From Helianthus annuus (lineage: Eukaryota; Streptophyta; Magnoliopsida; Asterales; Asteraceae): a stretch of 64,000 bases of DNA. The notes below the pieces were generated by a model. The model did not search any database and had not been told where the DNA came from. It worked only from the letters and a program-made list of their open reading frames with translations. Positions 1-9,817 of this stretch are shown here, in pieces (the first letter of the stretch is position 1; each line of letters opens with the position of its first letter). Position numbers and translations under genes: made by a program. The stretch spans positions 89,652,385 to 89,716,384 of the forward strand of contig NC_035438.2 in NCBI RefSeq assembly GCF_002127325.2, written 5' to 3'.

Positions 1-2389
1 GGCATACAGTTGCTCTTTGCGAAGGAGTTCGAGGATAAGGCGTAGGTGCTGTTCGTGCTCTTCTTGACTTTTTGAGTAGATCAGGATGTCGTCTATAAAC
101 ACGATCACAAATTTGTCGAGGTAAGGTTTGCATACTCGGTTCATGAGATCCATCAATACCGCAGGCGCGTTGGTCATTCCAAAGGGCATAACAAGGAATT
201 CATAATGACCATAACGAGTTCTGAATGCAGTTTTGGAGATGTCTTCATTACGGACCCTTAACTGATGATAGCCTGATCGCAGGTCAATCTTAGAGTAGTA
301 GCTCGATCCTTGTAACTGATCGAATAGGTCGTCGATTCGCGGGAGGGGGTAACGATTCTTGATGGTAACCTTGTTCAGTTCACGATAGTCAATGCACATT
401 CGGAACGTGCCATCCTTCTTCTTAACAAAGAGTACCGGCGCTCCCCAGGGTGATGAACTAGGGCGGATAAACCCTTTATCCAATAGTTCCTGTAGTTGAG
501 TAGAGAGTTCCTTCAATTCTGCGGGGGCTAGTCGATAAGGTGCACGAGCTATTGGCGCTGCTCCGGGAGCTAGCTCGATTTGGAATTCGACCTGACGGTG
601 GGGAGGGAGTCAAGGTAGTTCCTTAGGAAATACCTCGGGGTAGTCACGCACTACTGGAAAATCTTCAACCCTCTTTTCCTTTTCCTGCGTGTTGGTGACA
701 AGTGCTAAGATAGCGGTGTGCCCTTTTCGTAAACACTTCTGGGCCTTCAAGAACGAGATAACGCCGGAGATTTCTCCGCCTTTGCCACCTTGTACAATGA
801 GGGGTTTGCCAGAATGGCGGGGAATACGAACTGCTTTCTCCTGACAGAGGATCTCAGCGCGATGCTTGGATAACCAATCCATACCGATGACGACGTCGAA
901 GCTTCCAAGAGTAACAGGGAAAAGATCGATACTAAATGTCTGACCAGACAACCCTAGTTTGCAGCCTTTGATAACATGTGAGGCCTCGATGTTTCTACCA
1001 TTAGCTAACTCGACGATATGAGGAGAACTTAGTAACGAAAGCGGACGCTTAAGCTTCTTACTAATACGTAGGGACACATAACTAGCATCGGCTCCAGAAT
1101 CAAATAACACAGAAACATAACAATCATCGAGTAGGAACTTACCCGCCACGACATTGGGGTCATTCCTCGCTTCTCCAGCTCCAATCACAAAAGCCCTTCC
1201 TCTAGCACCATTCCCAGCATTGTTGTTCTGATCGTTGTTTCCAGCTCCCTGATTGTTGCTGCGGTTCTGGTTCAGTTCAGGGCAATTCTTCTTATAGTGC
1301 CCCTCAGCTCCACACTGGAAACAACCCTTAGCGTTCCCGTGATGTTGTTGCTGCTGGTTCTGCCCCATGGGACGTGGACTCCTACAGTCCTTGGCCTCAT
1401 GCCCCATCTTGTTACATCGTTGACACTGACTTTTCCCACACGGCCCACTGTGATGTCGATTGCACTTGTTGCACTTGGGGTGGTTACCACGATAGCCACC
1501 CTGTTGTTGAGTGCCCTTGTTGTTTTCAGTTTTCCTTTGCTGAGCTGGGGCCTGAGTGGGGTTAGCATCCTTGCTTTAATTTCCTTCCCACTTACGCTTG
1601 TTGTCACTAGAAGTTCCGACAGTAGCACTGATCCTTTTGGGCAACCTGCCCTCTTCTACGGCCTGATCAGTAAGTTTGTGAGCAAGTCGAACGATCGGCT
1701 GAATGGTAGTGAGGTTGGCTGAAGTTACATGGCTTCGAATTTATGGGGCCAAACCCTTGACGTACAATTCGATCCTTCGATACATAGGTCGGGACATGTT
1801 TGGGCAAAGAGCAGCATAGTCATTGGACAACTTGGTGTAGGTTTCAATCTCTGACCCAACCATCTTAAGCGCATAGTACTCGTTTTCAAGTTTGTGGATG
1901 TCATCTCGGTGACAGTACTCCTCCTTAATCATGTCCTTGAAATCCTCCCACGCAGTAGCATTAGCAGTTTCCAAACCAAACATCTGAATTTGCGCCTTCC
2001 ACCAAGAAAGCGCGTTTCCTTCAAGCGTAGCAGTAGCAAACTTCACCCAATTCGCAGGGGGACACTCACAGATAGCAAAGACAGCTTCAACTTTCTCAAT
2101 CCAGTGCAGAAGACCTATGGCACCCTCAGTGCCGTTGAAAGGGAGAGGCTTGCAATCCATGAAAGTTTTGAAGGTACACACGGGTGGTTGCGCAGGTGCA
2201 TGCTGACCTGTTCGTGAGAAGCGAAGCGTACAGATTTAGGGATAAAAGGCGATGTGGCGGTAGGATCTAACATCCTAGGGTAACGAGTTTACCTCCAGGG
2301 TGAGCTACGAAAGCTGCAGCCACCGTGTTAAGCAGGTTAGTGAATTGAGCCTGAGTCATGTTGATGTTTCCTCTTCCACGTCCACTCAT
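1..2389 (-). pseudogene. E1 gag-pol pseudogene (gag, protease, start of reverse transcriptase)
   Basis: Gag starts at the ATG complementary to 2387-2389 (MSGRGRGN...), runs about 40 codons to a stop at 2267-2269, then continues in shifted frames. The capsid-like core lies at 1741-2181 and ends at a stop. Another stop lies near 1577. Two CX2CX4HX4C zinc knuckles follow (about 1384-1425 and 1282-1324). The protease motif DSGAD lies near 1086-1101. At about 610 the expected glycine codon after KELP is TGA, which separates protease from reverse transcriptase. RT then reads open to the window edge, with [15 protein letters not shown] and the catalytic pair in FIDDILIYS encoded at 88-93. The remainder (RNase H, integrase) is outside the window. 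At least three nonsense or frameshift lesions make this copy inactive. Confidence 0.9.
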
Positions 2390-2660
2390 TGTCTTCATAA
2401 TCAGAAAACACAGTATGAGTGTGATGTCGTAATGTAGCGAGAATGAGATAGAAGAGAGAGGTGTGTCTATCTAATTAGGCACACTAGTACGTATAGTAAA
2501 ACAGGAAACATAAGGTAAGCAAACAAGTAAACACTGGTCCGAGCTATGAGGTCAAGTGTGTTGAGCCTTGCACTTGGAGTGTAGTGTCGTCGCGAGTCAC
2601 AGGTTATAGTCTGGTTTTTCCCAAAAGATTTTCCCCTTTTTAAAACCAAGTTCACTATAA
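2390..2660 (-). other. E1 untranslated leader between PBS and gag
   Basis: No coding potential is seen. About 100 bp next to the PBS (near 2557-2660) resemble the E2 leader (near 9685-9796), including a shared GTTGAGCCTTGCAC stretch, so the two elements are related at their 5' ends. Confidence 0.6.
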
Positions 2661-2678
2661 CCAATGGCTCTGATACCA
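2661..2678 (-). other. E1 primer-binding site, initiator tRNA-Met type
   Basis: The minus strand reads TGGTATCAGAGCCATTGG three bases beyond the LTR end. The first 12 bases complement the 3' end of plant initiator tRNA-Met, the usual minus-strand primer for these elements. Confidence 0.9.
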
Positions 2679-3756
2679 ATCTGTCACACCCCCAAAATCC
2701 ACATGCGGAACACCACCGCTTGGAGGCGTGACCGACCAGGATCCAGCCACTAATCATACTGAGCATTGATTTAATATTAGAAATATTTACTATCCAAAGT
2801 AGTTAGCAACATTGCAGTTTAAGTTCGATGATTAGTTTAACAAAACAGCGGAAGCATAAACCAAGTAGTTTTAAAGATAGTCCTTAGTTCAAGATAGTTA
2901 AACCCAACACACGGGTTTGACGAACACTACACATCCCCAAGCAGCAGCTCCTGAGTCACTGGTTACCTGCAAAGCATGCAGTAAGGGGTCAACAATAATG
3001 CTGAGTGAGTCCACTAGTTGTCCAGTTTTAGTTTACCAAAAACTTAAGTTGTTTAGATAAAGCATTTATAATCACGTTGTGGGGAGCTACCCCATCTGTA
3101 AGCTCACTAAACTGTAGATACCGAAACTGTTGACGGAATGTTATCGTGCCCCGAGTCAATGTCTATCGTCATTGACCATGTTGCAAGGTCTACTAGTTCA
3201 CGCCCGATCTCCCCCGGTCACGGTGTGAGGTTGTCAAACCTAATAGCGCTATCAACTAATAACCCGTTCGCCCCCGGCGATTAATCGGTACTGTAAGCAG
3301 GGACTTAAAGTGATAGAGTTTCGTTTAGCATGGCTAGTTGTGATTTATAAATAATATCCAAACGTATCTCCCCCGGAGATAGTAATTACCCATTCTGTTT
3401 TCCCCCGGAGTAATGGGTCAAAAGTGTTTTCCCAAAGTTTGGTAGTTGGTCCGTGTCCCTCCGCGGGACGCATGCTTTTAGTGTGTGAACTCACCTTGGG
3501 TTGCTCGGCAGATTAGGTTACTTGTCAAACACGTTGGTCACCACGTCCTAGCATGGTTACCGGTATAGGTCAGGTTTGGTGTACAAGCAATCACGTATAA
3601 TCTACACATACTAACACGTAGAATGCATATAATAAACAGTCATAGGGTTATTGGGCCGGCCCTAATATTTACACAATCAAACAGTAACACGTAGTCCAGT
3701 CAACAGGTAGCCCATATTAAACACATTATGGCCCAATAACCAAAGTGGACAGCCCA

Positions 3757-3990
3757 GTCGCAACCAGGTGATCTCGAGTCGCAACCAGGTGATCTCGAGT
3801 CGCAACCAGGAGGTCTCGGTTTGTCACGCTGTGGTTGCGAGTCGCAACCGCGTGGTCTCGAGTTGTCCTGCTATGGTTACGAGTCGCAACCGTCGTAGTC
3901 TCGAGTCGCAACCGTTGCAGTTTCGAGTTGTCATGTTGTGGTTGCGAGTCGCAACTGTGTGGTTGCGAGTCGTAATGCTGTCCTTTTCAT
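3757..3990. repeat. Minisatellite of 19-21-bp units in E1 LTR
   Basis: Imperfect tandem units of the form CGAGTCGCAACCAGGTGATCT, grading into GTGGTTGCGAGTCGCAACC. The shared core GGTTGCGAGTCGCAACC is itself nearly palindromic. The same word recurs as a perfect hairpin at 4787-4810 in the same LTR. Confidence 0.7.
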
Positions 3991-4700
3991 GTTCACGTGT
4001 TGATTCAGATACATCAGTCCAAATTGTACTATGAAATCAGGCCCAAATCAAGTAATAGCCAATAAGGTTTCACTAACACTTTTCCTAATCTGTCCATTAG
4101 TAAAAATAGATCAAACTTTGCCCTTTTTGAAATCTTCAAACCTTATTCAACAAGTTCATCACAAGTTCATAGTTTTCTAGGGTTTTCATCTTATCATAAT
4201 CATACATTTTTATGAACCAAAATCACATATTTTAACAAGATCAACATGCAAGAACAAGAAAACATACATTTTTATAACTTTAAACATAGTTTGGTTGGCC
4301 ATAATCATTCTTAAACCACTATTCTTTAGCCATTTTAACATGTTATCAAATGTTATCACATAATGATTTACACACATCATTAGACCCACAAATCACTTCA
4401 AAGATCATGCATAACATTTCTAACCAAGCACTTTCTAGTTCATTCAACACACATAATTCCTAAACACATAGAAACACTAACCGGTTTGAGAAGAAGGAGC
4501 CGAAATGAAGGAAGAAAATGAGAGAATGAAATGTCCGACTTGTGGTGATGATCTTGACCGAGTTTCTTGTCCGAGATCCTTGTGCGATCCGAGCTTGAAC
4601 CGAAAGTTGGGAGAGAAAGTGGTGTTGTTGAGGGTTTTCTAGTGAGAGAGAGGAGTGTTTGTGTGTTTGTGTAAAATGAAGGAAAGTGGGAAAGTTGGGA

Positions 4701-4707
4701 TTTTATA
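4701..4707 (-). promoter_or_regulatory. TATA box of E1 LTR
   Basis: TATAAAA on the minus strand, followed by a pyrimidine-rich leader of about 100 nt. It is positioned as the U3/R core promoter, about 240 bp from the LTR start. Confidence 0.55.
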
Positions 4708-4951
4708 TGAGGTTTCAAAATAGGCTTAGGGGGTTTCGGCCCAAACCGGTTACGGCCCAAGAGGCCCACTCGAAACCGAGTGGCCCACTCGCAACCGAGT
4801 GGTTGCGAGTCATGGTCTCGACTCACATACACATATATATATAATACATATATACAACACATATCATGCAAGAAGATCACGTTTTCATTTTATAACATAT
4901 ATACACAAAAATATTACAAGGTGTTCGTTCGGAAAAACCTAGAGTGTCACA

Positions 4952-5069
4952 TTATCCCCAAGTTTTAAGAACTTTCGTCCCGAAAGTTAAGGCAGCCACT
5001 ACCAAGCTAGCGTGTTTCAACGGGGTGTCACATCATCCCCCCGTTAGTTTGGAATTTCGTCCCGAAATT
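4952..5069 (-). other. E1 duplicated 3'-end module (dyad + purine tract + TGTGACA, twice)
   Basis: Minus-strand order: dyad AATTTCG-GGA-CGAAATT (5053-5069), purine tract ending GGGGGGATGA, TGTGACACCCC (5022-5032), a second dyad AACTTTCGGGACGAAAGTT (4970-4988), a second purine tract CTTGGGGATAA, then the true LTR start at 4951. The inner TGTGACA imitates an LTR start but is followed by only about 80 bp. E2 has the same arrangement. Confidence 0.75.
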
Positions 5070-5412
5070 CAGTTGTAGCTTCAGTGCTGGGGTTTTCGTT
5101 TGGGAATAACTGGGGATACTTGCACTTCATCTGGTCTTCCCGCTCCCAGGTAAACTCTGGGCCACGCCGTGAGTTCCAACGAACTCGCACGAGAGGTATT
5201 TGGCTACGTTTGAGGGTTTTGATTTCTTGATCCGTGATCTCAATCGGTTCCTCAGTAAAGTGTAGCTGTTCATCAATAGTGAGTTCCTTGAAGGGAATTA
5301 TGAGTGTTTCATCTGACAGACACTTCTTCAGATTAGACACGTGAAAAACATTGTGTACTGCACTCAGCTCAGTAGGCAGGTTCAATCTATAAGCAACCTT
5401 ACCGATTTTCTC
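5045..5412 (-). pseudogene. E1 pol 3' end: integrase tail and chromodomain-like module
   Basis: The minus strand encodes RIGKVAYRLNLPTELS, HNVFHVSNLKKC and, near the end, EEPIEITDQEIKTLKR, VRVRWNSRRGPEFTWERED and KCKYPQLFP. This is the characteristic carboxyl terminus of plant chromovirus integrases; compare residues 1478-1530 of the E4 polyprotein. Everything upstream (gag, protease, RT, RNase H, most of integrase) has been deleted: at 5412/5413 the coding sequence joins directly to the first 32 bp of an LTR, with short sequence similarity at the junction. Confidence 0.85.
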
Positions 5413-5444
5413 GGTGTTCGTTCGGAAAAACCTAGAGTGTCACA
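5413..5444 (-). repeat. E1 truncated 5' LTR remnant (32 bp)
   Basis: Identical to the LTR start at 4920-4951. It abuts the E2 LTR on its outer side and the pol tail on its inner side, so about 2.2 kb of LTR plus most of the interior was lost in one event. The adjacent GTGTG (5445-5449) would be the target-site duplication; its partner is off the window. Confidence 0.8.
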
Positions 5445-7321
5445 GTGTGAACTCACCTTGGTTTGCTCGGTATGTTATGTTTCACTATCCGTTCAAAAGT
5501 GGTCAACCATATCCGAATGTGATTACCATTTACAGTTTGTTTGTGTATATGCAACGCAGGTGTTCTTTGCATTTATCACATAGATCACAAATAAACAAAA
5601 CACATATCTTAATGCAAGTCATGGCAAGTGTTCGAATCCTACTATCAATCATAATGCAACACAAAACATCGTATCATCACACATTGTATCCTCATATGGT
5701 AAACATTTGATTTATATAAAAGTATATCTAAGTTACTAGTTCACACTTTACAAAACTCATGTTCACTAAAATAGTAATTCCTTACTTTCTCATAACCAGT
5801 TAAATTAATATATACACAATCAAGCAACATATTCCTACGCTGTTAACTAAGCCCCTATACAAAAGACTTCGACCCAATACCTATTACCCAAACCAAGTTA
5901 CTGGGCCCCTTATCCAACCCAGCCTAATACCCGGCCCACGGGCATGCCAAACTAATGGCCCAATTCAAGTATGTAACATGCCAAAGTTAAAAATATATAA
6001 TCAAACAAAATCAGTCCATTCATAATGCATCAGTGATGTGTGTGTGCTCGAAGCCCAGTTTAATTCGACCACATTCCAGTCCATAATCTACGGCCCAGGT
6101 TTAAAGTACTAAATGCCCCGGTGATATATCCCAATCCAAACAAGACTTGCACGATTACTATAACATATATTAATTAAAACAACAAGACATAGATATACAA
6201 ATTATATATATTGAAAACGAGATTAAGGATGATGATTTGAAGGACATAATAGTAATTATACTAATATGTAATTGATTTTCAAGTTCTTAAACTCACATGC
6301 ATTGACAGTATATTCACATACACACTGAATTTTGCATTAAATGAATGCACATGAGATTGATTAAAAAAAACCAACAAACTTTACACTCACAGACTTTTAA
6401 TTGGACCTGTTCTAATGACAATAAATGCAATATCAGGGAACAAAGAACAATATCTCGTAAACTCGTCTAAGTCCTCAATAACGAAACAAAACTATATAAT
6501 ATAATCTACAAACTTAATATATTATGCATGAGCAGCCTATATCTTTAATATTCAGATCGGTTATATCAAACTAAACACATACTCGGATCGCATTGGAAAA
6601 CAATGTTAAAACAGATTCTAATCATATATTTTACTGGTGATTATTACGATTATATCTGCACTAGAACTATAATAATAACTATAACACCAATCAAAGTCAC
6701 CAAAACACAATCAACTTAAACAAGGAATCTAGTGTACTAACCAAGAAGACTCGACTAAAGAATCTGATGTCTTCGAACTACAGGATCACTTCGAGGGGGG
6801 GGGTCTCCACTACCGCACGTACGTATGGAATCGTAGGGTTTAGTTTTTGAGTTTTTATGATAAGCAACCAATTAATATAATACTAATTGATATAGGATGT
6901 TTGGGGCGGTTTGGGCTTTGACCGAACTGGCTGCCATCGGTTCCCAAATATAGATAATGGTAGGTTTGTTTGATAAAATTATGAGTTGTTAAAATAACAA
7001 ATTATATTTACACCTAATTTAATATCAAACTATCTAACATCTAATAATCAAAACCAAGTGGGCCGAAAACAATATTTTCATACACAATGCACATTGTACT
7101 GGCCGAGATCGAATTAAAACACGTGGTATATTGGGCTCGGGTGTGAAGATGCGGCCTAGTTGAGGTGCGGCCCAATGTCAAAACATTATCCAATAAGTTA
7201 TTACACCGATCAATTTAACAAGGTTATACGAGTAGAACGTTTTAACATATTAGAGAAAGATAACGATAAGTAAAGATCAAAAGATGGAACGTTATCGACC
7301 TCGAAAGTTCGGGTTGTCACA
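5445..7321 (-). repeat. E2 3' LTR, truncated by E1 insertion
   Basis: Matches 10707-12585 with scattered substitutions and a length difference of about 2 bp, including a poly-G run of different length (near 6796 versus 12053). The minus-strand LTR start TGTGACAACCCG is at 7321. There is no credible gene in it. Confidence 0.9.
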
Positions 7322-7461
7322 TCATCCCCAACTTGAAAGAAATTTCGTCCCGCAATTTAGCACGTATTTACTGAGGAAGCTAGTTAGGATATGTGGTTTC
7401 CTGGTTTTTTCCTGGGGTGTCACATCATCCCCCCGTTGGTTTGGAATTTCGTCCCGAAATT
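7322..7461 (-). other. E2 duplicated 3'-end module
   Basis: Same architecture as in E1: inner dyad AATTTCG-GGA-CGAAATT (7445-7461), purine tract GGGGGGATGA, decoy TGTGACACCCC (7414-7424), an outer imperfect dyad (7340-7358, one mismatch), purine tract TTGGGGATGA, then the real LTR. The decoy-to-LTR distance is 103 bp here and 81 bp in E1, with little similarity between the spacers. Confidence 0.75.
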
Positions 7462-7772
7462 CCGTAGTAGGTGAATTCTGGGGCACGACGGGGATACTTG
7501 CGTTTTATTTGGTCTTCTCGTTCCCAGGTGAAGGTGAATTCTAGGGCACGATGGGAGTTCCAACGAACTCGAACAATGGGTATCCTGGTACGCTTGAGAG
7601 TCTTAACCTCTCCGTGCGTAATTTCCACCGGTTCCTCGACGAATCACAACTGATCGTCAATAGTGAGTTCCTTGAAAGGAACTATGAGGGTCTCATTTGA
7701 CAGACACCTCTTCAGATTCGACACATGGAAAACGTTGTGAACTCCACTGAGTTCTTCGGGTAGGTTCAGATG
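7428..7772 (-). pseudogene. E2 pol tail remnant
   Basis: The minus strand encodes LNLPEELSGVHNVFHVSNLK, then PFKELTIDDQL, a stop codon, FVEEPVEITHGEVKTLKR, VRVRWNSHRALEF, a short duplication (FTFTWERED) and QIKRKYP. This is the same chromodomain-like terminus as in E1 and E4, with a nonsense codon and a small insertion. Upstream of about 7772 the homology stops abruptly. Retention of this tail next to the purine tract suggests selection or mechanism acts on the 3' end rather than on the protein. Confidence 0.8.
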
Positions 7773-8675
7773 CCATCGAAGAAAAACAAATGACATACCT
7801 GTCAGGTTAGACTAGATTCGAGTATCGTGTCTGAGAGTCCATATCGGCCCTCTCAAGATCAAAGAACAGTACTTGTGGTATCATCATATTCAGGGCCCAA
7901 TGCTCATCGAGTAATGTTCGTAGAGTGTAATTTGTCCAAGCGAGCGTTCGTATGGGATGTTGTTAGGATCACAGGATCCAAAAGTGTATCTCGTATGGAT
8001 GCGGAAACATGAGAAAGAGTAGTCGCAATCGACGAGTAAGCATTTAAGAATCCACAGCAGGGGTTTTACTAGATGTCGAAGGTACATCTAGTCGTGCAAA
8101 TGTTGTATATGGTTAGGATAAAATATGCCGTTGATCAAAAGAGATGTCACGAAGTTAAATCAATCGGAACAAGGGTTTGCCATAGCAGCTTGATTGTCGT
8201 ACAAGTTTGTGGTGTTAAAATTCACTGAGACTTCCATCAAAAGTCGTTGGACTCGTCCACATGCGAAGGAGGAATGGTTCACCTGGATCCATGAACTTAG
8301 GTGTGTTTGTGATTCATCGAGTCGGTAAGCAACCAAATTCTGGGTAGTTCCTTAGGCCGTGCGAATAAATCCAAAATACGTCTGTGTAGTCGGGAGGTTC
8401 CAAAGAAAGGACGCGAAAACATTCTCAAGAGAGTATATCGTATCCACAACACATCATCATCCGTAAGGTTTTAAGGAGTGATCACCATTGATCGAAAGTC
8501 GAGCCTTCCAAATTCTCTAAGCTAAAGTGTGTTTGTTCCAGTGTGTCGTCATAGAGAAGCGAGAACGTAATGTCACTGTGGTTAGGGAGTGATGGTTTGA
8601 TCTAAGCCAATGATAGAAATTAAACAAAGCATTAATCGACAATCAGGTGTTGGTACAAAGGCTAGTGAGAAGATT

Positions 8676-8759
<84 letters not shown>

Positions 8760-9796
8760 AAAACTATCATGGAGTTAAAATACGACTCTTGTAGTGTAAG
8801 GTGGGTCAGGTAAACATATAAATTATCATGTTCGCCGGTGGGTCGAGTGCTCCATATTTCCGTCCCCAAATGTTCTGAAGACTATTTCACCCGTAATGGC
8901 ATTCACTCGTTAAGTTGGGTATACGAGAGAGCTAATCAAGTAGAATAAGAATAAATCATCCAACAGGGTAATATGGTAGCCTTGTGATTGGTGAAAATCG
9001 TGGTATGGATGTTGGTGTTTCATTAAATCGGTTGTCAATCGAAGCAATAGGGAATTAATGAGGTTTATGCGAAGAATCGAGTGAAAACAGGGGTCCAACA
9101 ATAACCGAAGGATTTGACCAGCTAATCTGTTGTCTAGAAGTAATTTCCAGTAGTGGTGCATGGCGGCATAGCACAAAAGGGAAATTCGTTGCATCACGGT
9201 CGCACGAGTGTATCACTTGTCCAAAACAGAGTTTGGTGGGTAAGGTTTCGGGTTGCATAACGACAAACGCATGTAACTGTAACTGCTTCCCTTTTGGCGA
9301 AGATGACAGGTGAAGGTGATGAAGTTCGTCAACAGGGATGTGTGGGTTTAGTTCTCTTAAGCCCGAGTTCGTGTAAGCCAGGTCTGGTCTTCGTGAATGT
9401 TGACGTATAAACTGACTGTACAGAGGCTCAGATGGCGACGTCATGTCGAGGTAAACGTACGAGCAGATAGAATGCAAAAAGTCGTTGTAGCGGGGTGACA
9501 AGAAATCAGGAAAGAATTTGACCGCCACTTGTCAAATTTCAAGTAAACCATTATGTGTCATAAAGAACACAGTAGGGCTAACAGACAGCATGTTGCTCTC
9601 CTAATTAAGCATACCATAACATCACACCATGCAAAAGTAATCTATCAAGTAGGTAATATAAAGTTAAGTCATATCACCTAGTTTGTTGAGCCTTGCACGC
9701 GGAGCGAAGCGTCGTTGTGGATCGTTGAGCACTGTACAGGTTATAATCTGATTTTCATAAAAACTTTTTCCCTTATTAAAACCAAGTTCACTATAA
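7773..9796 (-). other. E2 interior, non-coding
   Basis: I recognise no retroviral domain here. The stretch contains a long (TA)n microsatellite (8680-8757) and one 157-codon minus-strand frame (9055-9528, starting MAVKFFPDFL) with no motif I know and no homologue in the window; I would not call it a gene. The part next to the PBS (about 9685-9796) resembles the E1 leader. Confidence 0.6.
8680..8757. repeat. (TA)n microsatellite
   Basis: About 39 uninterrupted TA dinucleotides. The open frames across it (runs of alternating Ile-Tyr) are artefacts. Confidence 0.95.
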
Positions 9797-9814
9797 CCAA
9801 TGGCTCTGATACCA
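9797..9814 (-). other. E2 primer-binding site, initiator tRNA-Met type
   Basis: The minus strand reads TGGTATCAGAGCCATTGG, three bases from the end of the 5' LTR. Confidence 0.9.
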
Positions 9815-9817
9815 ATC

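Larger units (their letters stand above)
2682..4951 (-). repeat. E1 LTR (2270 bp)
   Basis: On the minus strand the LTR begins TGTGACACTCTAGG and ends GGGGGTGTGACA, immediately before the PBS. A TATA motif (4701-4707) is followed in the element's sense by a CT-rich leader, typical of an LTR core promoter. The U3 end holds a 24-nt hairpin (4787-4810, stem ACTCGCAACC). Downstream of the promoter is a minisatellite of related GTTGCGAGTCGCAAC words (about 3757-3990). Open frames in this stretch, such as 4440-4880 on the minus strand, lie across the promoter and are not taken as genes. Confidence 0.85.
1..5444 (-). mobile_element. E1: Ty3/gypsy LTR retrotransposon, rearranged, running off the left edge
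   Basis: Read on the minus strand, this element shows a 32-bp remnant of an LTR start (5413-5444), the last part of pol (about 5045-5412), a full LTR (2682-4951), a primer-binding site (2661-2678), and a second interior with gag, protease and reverse transcriptase running off the window (1-2389). One LTR therefore has interior sequence on both sides. This is the LTR-interior-LTR-interior arrangement produced by recombination between LTRs of tandem or sister copies. It is inserted in the 3' LTR of E2: sequence from 5445 onward matches 10707 onward in the other E2 LTR. The protein order and chromodomain-like tail place it in Ty3/gypsy, probably the Tekay/chromovirus lineage. Confidence 0.85.

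Noticed and set aside
4440..4880. 146-codon minus-strand ORF as a gene
   Set aside because: It spans the promoter and leader of the E1 LTR and has no domain.
8582..8869. ORFs across the TA repeat
   Set aside because: Alternating Ile-Tyr from a microsatellite.
9055..9528. 157-codon minus-strand ORF in E2 as a gene
   Set aside because: No motif, no second copy, and the region otherwise looks non-coding; left as an unassigned frame.
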